A DNA stretch of 64,000 bases from Paraburkholderia edwinii (GTDB lineage: Bacteria; Pseudomonadota; Gammaproteobacteria; Burkholderiales; Burkholderiaceae), in assembly GCF_019428685.1 (NCBI RefSeq), contig NZ_CP080096.1, positions 2,480,001-2,544,000 of the forward strand. Reading direction: 5' to 3'. The notes under the pieces were generated by a model. It searched no databases and was not told the origin of the DNA. It saw only the letters and a list, made by a program, of their open reading frames with translations. A program made the position numbers and the translations under genes. Positions 37,501-46,715 of the stretch are shown piece by piece. The number at the start of each line of letters is the position of its first letter. Position 1 is the first letter of the stretch.

Positions 37501-38028
37501 CTAGCGCGATGCCGACATCGGCGATTTGGAGGCGTGTTCATTGAACGCGCGGCCGAGCTTCAGACGCACCGCGACATGCGCGAGCCGCGCGCGATCGACC
37601 GTCACGCCCAGCACTTCCGCCGATTCCTCGTAAGTCAATCCTTCGACTTCGGCGAGCAGCAACGCAGCCCGCTCGGGCGGCGCGAGCGAGCGAAACTCCG
37701 CGAGGATTCTGGAATGCACGTCCGCGCTGCGCACCCGGCGGCGCCCCGCACCCGACGACGAATTGCGCGTCGCCCGGCGCGAGCGTTCGTAGCGTTCATA
37801 AGCAGAACCGCTGCGCAGCACGCTATGGGCCGCCGCCAGCATGCGCACCAGCGTCTCGCGCTCGCCCACCTGACCGCCGGCTTCGGCGCGCCCCGCTTCC
37901 GCACCGGCACTGCACGCATTGGCCACCATGGCTTCCGCAAGCGGAACGTCCTCGGTAACGCGATAAGCAAACGACCATACCCGAGTGACGAGCGCGCGTA
38001 AGACAGCTGGATTCGAGACCGCATTCAT
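37501..38028 (-). CDS. Sigma-70 family (ECF-like) sigma factor
   Basis: This 175-residue protein has a recognisable sigma region 4 (LAPPERAALLLAEVEGLTYEESAEVLGVTVDRARLAHVAVRLKLGR). Region 2 is weaker (VWSFAYRVTEDVPLAEAMV) and shorter than in standard ECF factors. It probably directs RNA polymerase to a small regulon, or may be a degenerate member. GGAG lies eight bases before the ATG. No anti-sigma factor gene is adjacent. Confidence 0.7.
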   Translation of the reverse strand: MNAVSNPAVLRALVTRVWSFAYRVTEDVPLAEAMVANACSAGAEAGRAEAGGQVGERETLVRMLAAAHSVLRSGSAYERYERSRRATRNSSSGAGRRRVRSADVHSRILAEFRSLAPPERAALLLAEVEGLTYEESAEVLGVTVDRARLAHVAVRLKLGRAFNEHASKSPMSASR

Positions 38029-38573
38029 GCGTAGTGCTCCGCTTTGGACAAGCGCCGTTATTGCCAGATTGAACGACGCAGCAAGAGCTTACACAGACAG
38101 CGGCTGTCACGCTATGCCAATTGCGTCAAATTTCTTGCTCATTAAAGGCATTCGTTGCCGCAAACGGCTATTTGGTGAGATAACTGAAACAATGGCGTGA
38201 ACGTGTTGCAATTTTCCATTAAAGGAAACTTTCTTCTTTACCTTGTTGTTATTACATTACGTTTACGAGACACCGGTTACCCTAGCACCGGTAAGGATGA
38301 GAGCAAGGGAAGCGCAGCGTTTCCAGGAGCCGGTCCGTTGCTGGAAATATGTCGAAGCGCTTCCGGTTTTTTCGGGCCCTCCCACTCCGGTCGTTTTCAT
38401 CCAGACCAAGAAAACGATGAACGGGGTAAAAGAGCTAATACTTTATTTCTGAATAAATGCCGACTGTGGTTCACTGAATAAAATTACGCAATTCCTGTCA
38501 ATCACCATTTGTGATTAGACGGCGGCTCATCACGGCCCATCATTGCCCTTCATTGCCGCCATCCGCTCGTGCA
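38029..38573. other. AT-rich intergenic region
   Basis: These 545 bp hold no supported gene and are visibly richer in A and T than the surroundings, especially 38100-38320 and 38430-38520. The words CACCGGTTACC (38270-38280) and CACCGGTAAGG repeat the motif seen near the CGNR genes. Confidence 0.45.
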
Positions 38574-39125
38574 TCAGTAGTACGGGTACGGTGCGTACAT
38601 GACGGGTGGCGCGTAGTAGCGCGGCGCCGGCGCATAGTAGTACGGCTGCGGTGCATAGACCGGCGCTTGCGGCTGCGCGATCGTATTGCCCTTCGACGTC
38701 ATGCATTGGGCGTAGGCCGCGTCGTAACGCGCCTGCAAGCCGCCGGCCGCATACGTCGCGCCGTTTGCGCCGACTGCGCTGCCGAGCAGCAACCCGCTGC
38801 CCGCGCCGATCGCCGCGCCGACGCCTGCGTTACCGGCCGCCGCGCCAAGCAATGCGCCTGCCGCGGCGCCGCCGAGTGTGCCGAGCGCGGTGCTGTTCAC
38901 GCTGTTTTGCGTCGCGCCCTGCGAGGCGCCTTGCGCGTCACTCGAGCGGAACGCGTAGTCGCGGCACGCGTAGTCGTCCTGCTGGAACTGCGCGAGCGGT
39001 TCGCCCTTGCGCGGCAGCGCGACGATGCTCGGACCGCTAGGCGGCGCGACGGCGCAGCCGCCCAGCACGAGTGCGATGGCGATAACCGGCAGTGCAACGG
39101 TGAGGGTTCGGGTTCGGGTACTCAT
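38574..39125 (-). CDS. Glycine-zipper outer-membrane-type lipoprotein
   Basis: This 183-residue protein has a lipoprotein signal ending VLGGC. Its central Gly/Ala-rich zipper (about residues 80-120, GTLGGAAAGALLGAAAGNAGVGAAIGAG) suggests insertion in the membrane. The C-terminal tail is rich in Tyr, Pro and Ala (YYYAPAPRYYAPPVMYAPY). Proteins of this type are abundant in Burkholderia and of unknown function. Confidence 0.83.
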   Translation of the reverse strand: MSTRTRTLTVALPVIAIALVLGGCAVAPPSGPSIVALPRKGEPLAQFQQDDYACRDYAFRSSDAQGASQGATQNSVNSTALGTLGGAAAGALLGAAAGNAGVGAAIGAGSGLLLGSAVGANGATYAAGGLQARYDAAYAQCMTSKGNTIAQPQAPVYAPQPYYYAPAPRYYAPPVMYAPYPYY

Positions 39126-39369
39126 ACCGGTTCGAGTTTCAAGGTGGTTTCAATAGCGCAACGTTAGACGAAATCCGACCCGGCATGAGTTACCGGATCG
39201 TTACTGGATATTTTCGCTCAATCCAGAGCGGACAGCGCGGCAAGCCATGCGGCGCGCGCCGCTCACAATGCATCGTGTGGGCTGCGGCGCACGCCGGTAA
39301 GAAATGCTTACCAAATGTAACGCGCCCATGCGGGAAATGCCGCTATTTGCAGCGCGCGGGCAACGCGCC

Positions 39370-40359
39370 TTACCTGCCCCAGCGCAACGCCGGCGTATGC
39401 ACCGGGCTGTCCCAGTGCCGCATCATTTCATCGTCGAGTGAGCACAGCGTGAGCGACGCGCCGGCCATCTCGAGCGACGTGGTCAGCGAGCCGACCTGCA
39501 CACGCCCGATGGTCAAACCGCGTTGACGCAACCACGCAGTGGCCGAGTTAAACAGTAGATACAGTTCGCTCAACGGCGTGCCGCCGAGCCCGTTGACGAG
39601 CACAAGCAAGGGCGTGCTCGCATCCGGCTTCAGTTCGTCGACGATCGCCGTCAGCAGTTCGTCGACGATCGCATCGGCCGGTTCGATGCGCGCGCGGCGG
39701 CGGCCCGGCTCGCCATGAATGCCGACGCCGATTTCGATTTCGTCGTCGCCGAGCGTGAAGGTCGGCTTGCGTGCGGCCGGCACCGTGCAGCTCGAAAACG
39801 CCACACCCATCGACGCGATGCGTTTCACCACATGCTCGCCGAACGCCTTGCATTGCTCGAGATTCGCGCCGCTTTCGGCAAAGCTGCCCACGAGCTTCTC
39901 GACGATCACCGTGCCCGCGACACCGCGCCGGCCCGTCGTATAACTCGAGTTCTCGACCGCGACGTCGTCGTTGACGAGTACCGTTGCGTTCGGCACTTCG
40001 CACATCTCCGCGGCCATCTCGAAGTTCATCAGATCGCCCGAATAGTTCTTCACGATAAAGAGCACGCCCGCGCCCGTATCGACGGCCTTCGCCGCCGCCA
40101 TCATCTGGTCCGGCGTCGGCGACGTGAACACCTGGCCAGGGCACGCGGCGTCGAGCATGCCGTAACCGACAAAACCGCTGTGCAACGGTTCGTGGCCCGA
40201 GCCGCCGCCGGAAATCAGCGCGACCTTGCCGGGCGTCGCGGCCTTGCGCCGCACATAGACGGGTTCGTTGTTCAGTTCGACCAGGTCCGCATGCGCCGCG
40301 GCAAAACCGGCTAGGCTTTCAGATAGAAAATCGTCGACGCGGTTGATGAATTTTTTCAT
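39370..40359 (-). CDS. dhaK: Dihydroxyacetone kinase subunit DhaK
   Basis: This 329-residue protein is the substrate-binding subunit of dihydroxyacetone kinase. The motif GGGSGHEPLHSGFVGYGM is characteristic, and the His that binds the carbonyl covalently lies in EIGVGIHGEPG. The ATG at 40359 follows GAGGAG. It is 19 bp downstream of dhaL. The true substrate could be dihydroxyacetone or a related ketose such as erythrulose. Confidence 0.92.
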   Translation of the reverse strand: MKKFINRVDDFLSESLAGFAAAHADLVELNNEPVYVRRKAATPGKVALISGGGSGHEPLHSGFVGYGMLDAACPGQVFTSPTPDQMMAAAKAVDTGAGVLFIVKNYSGDLMNFEMAAEMCEVPNATVLVNDDVAVENSSYTTGRRGVAGTVIVEKLVGSFAESGANLEQCKAFGEHVVKRIASMGVAFSSCTVPAARKPTFTLGDDEIEIGVGIHGEPGRRRARIEPADAIVDELLTAIVDELKPDASTPLLVLVNGLGGTPLSELYLLFNSATAWLRQRGLTIGRVQVGSLTTSLEMAGASLTLCSLDDEMMRHWDSPVHTPALRWGR

Positions 40360-40378
40360 GACGCCTCTCCTCTATTTT

Positions 40379-41035
40379 TCAGGCAGCACGCGCGAAATGC
40401 GCACAGACCGCTTCGATCATCAACTGGCTCGAACGCGCGCCCGGGTCGATATGCCCGCGCGAGCGCTCGCCGAGAAACGATGCGCGGCCCTTCGTCGCCA
40501 GCATGTCGCGCGTTGCGCGCATGTTCTCTTCGGCAACCTGCGGCAGCGTATCAAGCACGGCCGCCGTGCTCGCGCCTTGAGCGGCCAGTTCGGTGAGGCG
40601 CGCCGACACCGGTATCAGCACATCCATCATCGTCTTGCTGCCGACGCCCGTCTTGCCGCGTTGCGCGACCGCGTCGACGCCGCCCGCGAAGATGCGCGCC
40701 GCCGCATCGACCGGCACATTGCTCGCACCAGGGGCGACGACGTCAGGCAACGCCGCCGAAGCCTTAGCCATCCCTTGCAGCAACGAAAAGAACAGCGGCC
40801 CCGACGAGCCGCCGACCGTCGACAACACTTTCATCGCGGCCAGTTCAAGCGCAGGCCCGAAGCCGCGCGCTTCGATCTGCTCGCGCAGCGCGACGAGCGC
40901 CTCCATGCCGCGCAGCAGATTGAAGATGTGATCGCCGTCGCCGATCTGCTGATCGAGCGCTTCGATTTCGGCCGCGTGCTCCTTCAGCGCGGCATGCGCG
41001 GCGTCGATGCACGCCGCGACCGTCTGGCCATCCAT
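40379..41035 (-). CDS. dhaL: Dihydroxyacetone kinase subunit DhaL
   Basis: This 218-residue protein is the nucleotide-binding subunit. The three metal-binding Asp residues are kept (LDQQIGDGDH), but the following residues read IFNLLRG instead of the usual GxN. STVGGSSGPLFFSLLQG and KTGVGSKTMMDVL follow as in the family. The ATG at 41035 is preceded by AGGAG. No DhaM phosphotransferase gene is adjacent, so the phosphoryl donor may be ATP rather than the PTS. Confidence 0.9.
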   Translation of the reverse strand: MDGQTVAACIDAAHAALKEHAAEIEALDQQIGDGDHIFNLLRGMEALVALREQIEARGFGPALELAAMKVLSTVGGSSGPLFFSLLQGMAKASAALPDVVAPGASNVPVDAAARIFAGGVDAVAQRGKTGVGSKTMMDVLIPVSARLTELAAQGASTAAVLDTLPQVAEENMRATRDMLATKGRASFLGERSRGHIDPGARSSQLMIEAVCAHFARAA

Positions 41036-41341
41036 GTCGTCTCCTGGTTTGTTCGATTGCACCGGAATCCATCTTGCGCCCGGCCGCTTGCGCCGTGTGG
41101 CAAAGCGGCGGCGCCCGCACAGAACATAGCGTTTCGCGAAACGAATACCAAGCGTTTTGTAACGAGACAATGTTCGTACGCATAGGGCGCAGGGCCGACT
41201 GCTGGTACAGTGGCGCGTCGGCGCGCAGCATGGCCCCCCCGGGCGAGCCGGCCGCATCGGCCTCAGCAGCCTGAGCGGCCTCAGCGCCTGGGCGGCAACC
41301 TCGAAGCCAACGCTCACGCCATCCAAACCGGAGAACGCAGA

Positions 41342-41692
41342 ATGACTCAACTAAAAGGCTCGTTTTTCGCACGAGGCGCCGCGGCGCTTGCCGCCGTGGC
41401 GGTTTTTTCGCTCGCCGCCTGCTCGAGCACGGCGCCGGTCGAATTTTCGTTATCAGGCGCCGACTCGCCTTCGCTCACGCGTCCGGACGATCTCGACTTC
41501 GGTCCGATGGATAAATCGATCTCCGCATGCAAAACCGTGTCGCGCAACTCGGGCGAGGGACGTTGCACCCAGGTGCGGGCCTACGAGTCGTGTATGAAGA
41601 CGCGCGGCTATATCACGGTGCTGGGGCCGGAGAATCCGTCCGGATGCGGGGATCCCGATTGGGAAAAGGACGTGCGCAAATGGCTGCAGTGA
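41342..41692 (+). CDS. Small Cys-containing lipoprotein
   Basis: This 116-residue protein has a lipoprotein signal (AVFSLAACSS). The mature part has four Cys residues (ISACKTV, GRCTQ, ESCMK, SGCGD), which may form disulfides in the periplasm. It ends DWEKDVRKWLQ. The ATG at 41342 follows GGAG at 41330-41333. No family was recognised. Confidence 0.7.
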   Translation: MTQLKGSFFARGAAALAAVAVFSLAACSSTAPVEFSLSGADSPSLTRPDDLDFGPMDKSISACKTVSRNSGEGRCTQVRAYESCMKTRGYITVLGPENPSGCGDPDWEKDVRKWLQ

Positions 41693-41707
41693 GCGGCGTA
41701 CGGTAAG

Positions 41708-41744
41708 TAACGCCCGGTATGTAACGCCCGATCATTAACGCCCG
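41708..41744. repeat. 14-bp-spaced repeat of TAACGCCCG
   Basis: The word TAACGCCCG occurs at 41708-41716, 41722-41730 and 41736-41744, exactly 14 bp apart, just downstream of the stop codon of the lipoprotein gene. A 7-bp stem (41769-41775 with 41782-41788) follows and may be a terminator. Confidence 0.8.
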
Positions 41745-41820
41745 ATAAGTGGCGTTGAAGTGATCGCGCCGGGCGGAGCCTCGCCCGGTCTGCGCATCGC
41801 GCTTCTCGGATCGCCTCGGA

Positions 41821-42438
41821 TCAATCGAGCAGTTTCATCGCGAGATCGGCCGCCTGCCGCATCTGCGCGCGCGCCCGGCCGGTCTTGCCGATCACGCGCA
41901 TGCCCTGCATCGCGCAGAGCATCAGTCGCGCCGTCGCTTCGCCGTCGACGCGCTTCGATATCGAGCCGTCTTTTTGCCCTGCGCGGATCAACGCGACCAG
42001 CAGCGTTTCGATTTTGCGAAAGGCCGCGTTCACGCGCTGCACGATATCCGCGTCGAACGTGCCGAGCACCATCGCGCTACTGGCCAGCAGGCAACCCCGC
42101 TTGCCCGAAGCCCCCGACGACGCATCCGCGTAGAACATCAGCACGCGATGAATGACATCGCGCGGCGGTACGCCCGGTTCGACGACACGCTGCAGCAATT
42201 CGTCGCGCGTGGCCTGCATGCGGTCGAACGCGGCCGCGAAAACCGATTGCTTGTCTTTAAACGCTTTATAGACACTGCCGGACGCGAGTTCCATCGCGTC
42301 GGTCAGATCGACGATAGACGTGGCATGAAAGCCGCGCTCGCAAAAAACCGCCACGGCCTTGTCGAGCGCCGCGTCGATATCGAATTCGCGAGGGCGGCCC
42401 CGGCTTCTGGATGGCGCTGTGGCGGTCGTATCTGTCAT
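41821..42438 (-). CDS. TetR family transcriptional regulator
   Basis: This 205-residue repressor has an N-terminal helix-turn-helix (FDIDAALDKAVAVFCERGFHATSIVDLTDAM, recognition end LASGSVYKAFKDK). The C-terminal domain contains GKRGCLLASSAM, a feature of the AcrR/YxaF-like branch. The ATG at 42438 was chosen as the start. A 32-bp imperfect palindrome lies 33 bp upstream and is probably its own operator. The adjacent genes do not suggest a target. Confidence 0.87.
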   Translation of the reverse strand: MTDTTATAPSRSRGRPREFDIDAALDKAVAVFCERGFHATSIVDLTDAMELASGSVYKAFKDKQSVFAAAFDRMQATRDELLQRVVEPGVPPRDVIHRVLMFYADASSGASGKRGCLLASSAMVLGTFDADIVQRVNAAFRKIETLLVALIRAGQKDGSISKRVDGEATARLMLCAMQGMRVIGKTGRARAQMRQAADLAMKLLD

Positions 42439-42470
42439 GCACGCATTATAGGGAAGGGGTAATTTCTTAA

Positions 42471-42502
42471 TCAAGCGGGTGAACAGTAATTCACCCACTT
42501 GA
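42471..42502. promoter_or_regulatory. Palindromic operator upstream of the TetR gene
   Basis: TCAAGCGGGTGAA (42471-42483) and TTCACCCACTTGA (42490-42502) pair at 12 of 13 positions around a 6-base centre. The position 33 bp before the TetR start makes it a strong candidate for autoregulation. Confidence 0.7.
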
Positions 42503-42588
42503 TAGCAGCGTGACAAATGCATATCGATACGACCGATTTGTTCAAATAAACCGTAATTGACTGTATATAATCTGTTAGCGCAAATTCA

Positions 42589-43665
42589 TCATCCTCTCTT
42601 ATTTTTGTGCCCACCTGAAGCGAGCGCACCTGACGACATCGGCTTCCCGCCTCCCCCGTCAACCGCGTCGCGCAGCAGCCGGTTTTCCTCGGTCTTCCGC
42701 TGCAGCAGCGCCTGCAGATGGCGAATCTTTTCGACCGCGGCACTCATATCGGACACCAGCACCGGCTGGTTGCGCACGCCGCCGCCGCTGCCCACCGGCG
42801 AGCCCGCCCCGTTGCGCGGCTGATCGTCGGCGGCAGGCACGCGTTTGCGCGGTTGGGCCGGAGGCGTCGGCCGCGCAACGGGGACGCCGGCCGGCGTACC
42901 GAGCGGCGCTTGCTCCTGTTGCGCCAGTTGCAGTTCCCGGGCCCGCGCCATATCCACAACCGACGCCAGGCGGAATCCGGCGCCGCGCACCGTCTCGATC
43001 ATCAGGCTTTTCTGCAGCGGATCGAGCGTTTCCCGTAGCGACTTGATATAGACATCGACAATCCCTTCCTTGACGGGCGAACCAAACCACACATTCTCGA
43101 TAATGTCCTTGCGCGACAGCACCTTGTACGGATTCTCGACGAAAAAGCGCAACAGCCGGTAGCAGGTCGGCCCCAGTTGCAGTTCGACTTCCTGCTGGTC
43201 CTCGCCCGTTCGCGCAAAGGCGCGGCGCGCATCGAAGTCCATCGTCAGGGTCTCGACCGCCACGCGGCGGCGCACTTCGCGATGTTCGATCGGCCGCAGC
43301 ACGACCTGCACGCGCGCGATCAGTTCGCGGATGCCGAACGGTCTCTTGACGTAGTCGTCGGCGCCCGCGTCGAGCGCCCGCACGCATTCCTCTTCGCCCC
43401 CATCGTCCTCGCCGAGGACGATGATCGGCATGCGACTCGTGGCCGCATGCGTGCGCAGATCGTTGATCAGCGACAAGCCGGATGCGTCGGGCAATTTCCA
43501 TCGCAGCAGAATGGCCTGCGGATGTTCCTGCTCGATCAGCATCGCGGCCCGCTCGACGGAAAACGCCGCGAGCGGTTCGTGGCCCGCGAGCCTGACCTCA
43601 TTCCACAAGATCTCGGCGCACGACGTATCCCATTCGACGATCAGTATTTTTGCAATGGTTCCCAT
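42589..43665 (-). CDS. OmpR/PhoB-type regulator with non-canonical receiver
   Basis: This 358-residue protein has an N-terminal receiver fold and a winged-helix output domain (about residues 135-240, with SRKDIIENVWFG and VDVYIKSLRETLDP). A C-terminal extension of about 115 residues ends in a likely short coiled coil (SAAVEKIRHLQALLQRKTEENRLL). The receiver has Arg55 where the phospho-acceptor Asp should be (AILLRWKLPD), and Gly replaces the conserved Thr (VLGED); Lys107 is kept. It therefore probably works without phosphorylation. No histidine kinase is adjacent. Confidence 0.85.
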   Translation of the reverse strand: MGTIAKILIVEWDTSCAEILWNEVRLAGHEPLAAFSVERAAMLIEQEHPQAILLRWKLPDASGLSLINDLRTHAATSRMPIIVLGEDDGGEEECVRALDAGADDYVKRPFGIRELIARVQVVLRPIEHREVRRRVAVETLTMDFDARRAFARTGEDQQEVELQLGPTCYRLLRFFVENPYKVLSRKDIIENVWFGSPVKEGIVDVYIKSLRETLDPLQKSLMIETVRGAGFRLASVVDMARARELQLAQQEQAPLGTPAGVPVARPTPPAQPRKRVPAADDQPRNGAGSPVGSGGGVRNQPVLVSDMSAAVEKIRHLQALLQRKTEENRLLRDAVDGGGGKPMSSGALASGGHKNKRG

Positions 43666-44251
43666 AGATGCATGATGGCCTTATCGACGAACGTTTCGAG
43701 CGGCATACGCGCTCACGCCGGCCATGTGTCAGCGCCCGGCTTTTGCGCACGTTTCGAAAAAGGAAATATAAGATTCCAAAATAGAGAAACGTCCCCTTCC
43801 GGATACTTATGCGACCGGAAAGCCCGCTTTCCGCTTCAGCGGCTTTCCGTGCACAGCAAACGTCGTATCGCCATTCCGCGCCGCGCTCCGTAGAGCCGGG
43901 CGACGGTAAAAGGGAGTTGTCGTTTCCATAACAATCGATGCGACGAGAATATTCCAGGAGTCCGAATTCCGTTGCTTTTAGTCTCATGAGCGCGTGGCCT
44001 GGCACCGCTCCGGATCGCTTTCAGGCAAGCCGCGGATTGCTGCTGACGTACGTGTAGAGGCCGCGCGCGGGCGCGAGCGGGCGGCAGCCGCTCGCCCCAT
44101 GACGCGGGCTGCAGGGCACAGCGCTGAAATATGGATGAGATTTGCGCGTGAGAGACGCGCTTTGAGTTGGGTGAAACAGCGCTGCACGGGGCATGTGCAA
44201 GCGCGCACCGCAGCCGACGCACGCGGCAGAAACCTGCGCCGTCGTATCGCG
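43666..44251. other. Intergenic region without recognised gene
   Basis: These 586 bp lie between the OmpR-type gene and the small lipoprotein gene. Open frames occur but have no family similarity. The part 43740-43800 is AT-rich and may hold the promoter of the OmpR-type gene. Confidence 0.4.
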
Positions 44252-44539
44252 CTAGTCGACCGTATGAATGACGGGCGGCCGCAGCCCGTCCGATGCCGGC
44301 TGCGGCGCGGACATCGCCCACGGCGCAGGCGCGAGGCCGGTCGGCGTACCGTCGCCGCCGTTGTTGTTGCCGTTACCGTTGGCCGCGGCCGTGTTGGTGT
44401 CGCCGGAGGACGCGGCGTCTGCCGATCCGGACGCGCCGGTCTGTGCAGCCGTCGAATCGCTGCCGTTACTGCAAGCGCTTATCAATGCGCCTGTAATCAA
44501 TATCGCAAGAATGTGCGGCCGGATCGACGCTCTCAGCAT
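44252..44539 (-). CDS. Small Ala/Gly/Asn-rich lipoprotein
   Basis: This 95-residue protein has a lipoprotein signal (ILITGALISACSNG). A low-complexity mature part follows (Ala, Gly, Asn, Asp; includes GNGNNNGGDG). GAGGAGA lies before the ATG at 44539. It lies 79 bp after the phospholipase C gene on the same strand and may be co-transcribed. Its function is unknown. Confidence 0.65.
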   Translation of the reverse strand: MLRASIRPHILAILITGALISACSNGSDSTAAQTGASGSADAASSGDTNTAAANGNGNNNGGDGTPTGLAPAPWAMSAPQPASDGLRPPVIHTVD

Positions 44540-44618
44540 GGCGGTCTCCTCGAAATCGTCGACGGCCGGCGTCGCGCCGTCAAACCGCCCTGCGCGCCGC
44601 CGGCCGATGGGTCCGCGT

Positions 44619-46715
44619 TCAGCTACCGAGCGCGGGGTCAGAAACGCTGTCGCGGCCGGTCTCGACGTGGCCGGCAATGCGCCATTGCGCGTTGCTGTCG
44701 GCGTCGACGGTGATCGTCAGGTCGTACCAGCCGGACGACTTGCGCAGATCGACCATCACGGTATTCGCGTCGTTGCCGCGCACATGCAGCGAGCCGTTGA
44801 TGTGCGAGTCGTACGCGCTCGCAATCCTGAACGTGCAAGCGTTGCGGCCGTCGTTCTTCAGCCGCAGTTGCAGGTTGCCGTTCGCGACGTCGTAGCCGTC
44901 CTTGATCTCGACGCTGCCGCTCTGGTGACGTCCGCTCGAATCGACCTTGCCGACGAAGCGGCGCAGGAAGCCGTTCGGCCCGAACACCGAAAAGTCGTAG
45001 CTGCCGTTCGCCGCGAGCATCAGCTGATCGGCGAGATCCTTGCCCGCTTCGACGGTATAGCTGCGCGGCAGGTCCTGCGCATTGCCCGAATAGACGAGGA
45101 AGTTCGCACCGAGCTTGCCGGTATTCGTGATGTGCAGGCGGAACGCATTGCCCGAGCCGCTCACGTTGCCGCGCACGAAGAACTCGTAGTCGAGCGCGCG
45201 CGCCGGCCGCACGCCAGGCTCCTGCTTCGGCAGCGACTGCGTGCCCGGCACCGCGGGCACGACGTCCGGGTGACGGCTCTTGTCCGCGGGAAACGAGGTG
45301 GACGGCAGCGCCGGCACATGGCGGTTCGGGTTGCGGAAGTCGAACGCCGACGTCAGATCGCCGCAGACTGCGCGACGCCACGCCGTGATGTTCGGCTCGT
45401 GCAGATCGTGACGATGACCGAAGCGCTTCTCGATGAAGCGGATGATCGACGTATGGTCGAACACTTCCGAGCACACGTACCCGCCCTTCGACCACGGCGA
45501 CACGACGAGCATCGGCACGCGCGGCCCGAGACCGTACGGACCGGGCTGATTGTCACCCGAGCCCGCGTAGAACTCGTTGGCCGTCGAGACGGTCGAGCGG
45601 CCCGTGTCCGGCGTCGACGATGCATACGGCGGCGGCATATGGTCGAAGAGACCATCGTTCTCGTCGTACGTGATGAGCAGAACGGTCTTGCTCCACACTT
45701 CCGGATTCGACGTCAGTGCCTGCAGCACCTGGTCGACATACCACGCGCCATAGTTCGGCGGCCAGTTGCCGTGCTCGGAGAATGCTTCCGGCGCGACGAT
45801 ATACGACACCTGGGGCAACGTGTTGTTCTTCACGTCGTTAAGCAGGATATCGAAGTAACCGCCGCTTTGCAGCACGTTGGTGCCCGTGCGCGCCGCCTGA
45901 TAAAGCGGGCTGCCCGGCTGCGCATTGCGGTACTGGTTGAAATACAGCAGCGACGTGTCGCCGTAGTTGCCGATAAACGGATTGTCGGTCCAGCCCCACG
46001 AGCCCGCGGCATCGAGACCGGTGCCGACATCCTGATAGACCTTCCACGAAATGCCGGCCGCCTGCAGCTTCTCGGGGAACGTGCTCCACGAGTAGCCGGC
46101 TTCCGCGTTGTCGATCACGGGACCGCCGCCGCTGCCGTCGTTGCCGACCCAGCCAGTCCACATGTAGTAGCGGTTCGGATCGGTGGGCGTCATCGACGCG
46201 CAATGGTACGCATCGCAAATCGTGAATGCGTCGGCGAGGCTGTAGTGGAACGGCATGTCCTCGCGCGTCATGTAGAACATCGTCGTTGCGGACTTGGCGG
46301 GCACCCACTGATCGTAGCGGCCGTGGTTCCATGCGTCGTGCGTGCCGATCCAGCCGTGATCGAGGTCCACCACGAACTGCAGACCGAGGTTCGGCAGATT
46401 CGGGCGATACGGCAGCACATAGCCATCGGCATTCGGCGCCGGCTGGTAAAACACCGACTTGCCGGTGGTCAGCGGAATCGGCCGCGAGTCGCCGAAGCCG
46501 CGCACGCCACGTAGCGTGCCGAAGTAGTTATCGAAAGAGCGGTTCTCCTGCATCAGCACGACGATGTGCTCGACATCCTCGATCGTGCCTTTTGCGTTGT
46601 TTGCAGGGATCGCCAATGCGTTGCGAATACCGACCGGGACTGCTCCAAGAGCGGTGGCTGCGCCGGCGGCTTGCGCAGCCGCACGCAGGAAATCACGACG
46701 GCTATTTGAAGTCAT
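44619..46715 (-). CDS. plcN: Phosphocholine-type phospholipase C, Tat-exported
   Basis: This 698-residue enzyme belongs to the PlcH/PlcN acid-phosphatase-like phospholipase C family. A twin-arginine signal (SRRDFLRAAA) starts it. The catalytic core contains VVLMQENRSFDNYFG, ASMTPTDPNRYYMWTG, TYDENDGLFDH and VFDHTSIIRFIEKRFG. Two C-terminal DUF756-type beta domains complete the protein. It hydrolyses phosphatidylcholine or related lipids after export. The symbol plcN is by family only. The ATG at 46715 is preferred to the TTG at 46724. Confidence 0.9.
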   Translation of the reverse strand: MTSNSRRDFLRAAAQAAGAATALGAVPVGIRNALAIPANNAKGTIEDVEHIVVLMQENRSFDNYFGTLRGVRGFGDSRPIPLTTGKSVFYQPAPNADGYVLPYRPNLPNLGLQFVVDLDHGWIGTHDAWNHGRYDQWVPAKSATTMFYMTREDMPFHYSLADAFTICDAYHCASMTPTDPNRYYMWTGWVGNDGSGGGPVIDNAEAGYSWSTFPEKLQAAGISWKVYQDVGTGLDAAGSWGWTDNPFIGNYGDTSLLYFNQYRNAQPGSPLYQAARTGTNVLQSGGYFDILLNDVKNNTLPQVSYIVAPEAFSEHGNWPPNYGAWYVDQVLQALTSNPEVWSKTVLLITYDENDGLFDHMPPPYASSTPDTGRSTVSTANEFYAGSGDNQPGPYGLGPRVPMLVVSPWSKGGYVCSEVFDHTSIIRFIEKRFGHRHDLHEPNITAWRRAVCGDLTSAFDFRNPNRHVPALPSTSFPADKSRHPDVVPAVPGTQSLPKQEPGVRPARALDYEFFVRGNVSGSGNAFRLHITNTGKLGANFLVYSGNAQDLPRSYTVEAGKDLADQLMLAANGSYDFSVFGPNGFLRRFVGKVDSSGRHQSGSVEIKDGYDVANGNLQLRLKNDGRNACTFRIASAYDSHINGSLHVRGNDANTVMVDLRKSSGWYDLTITVDADSNAQWRIAGHVETGRDSVSDPALGS

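Noticed and set aside
44268..46514. 748-codon plus-strand open frame opposite the phospholipase C gene
   Set aside because: The phospholipase on the minus strand has complete catalytic motifs; the plus frame has Arg/Val-rich shadow composition.
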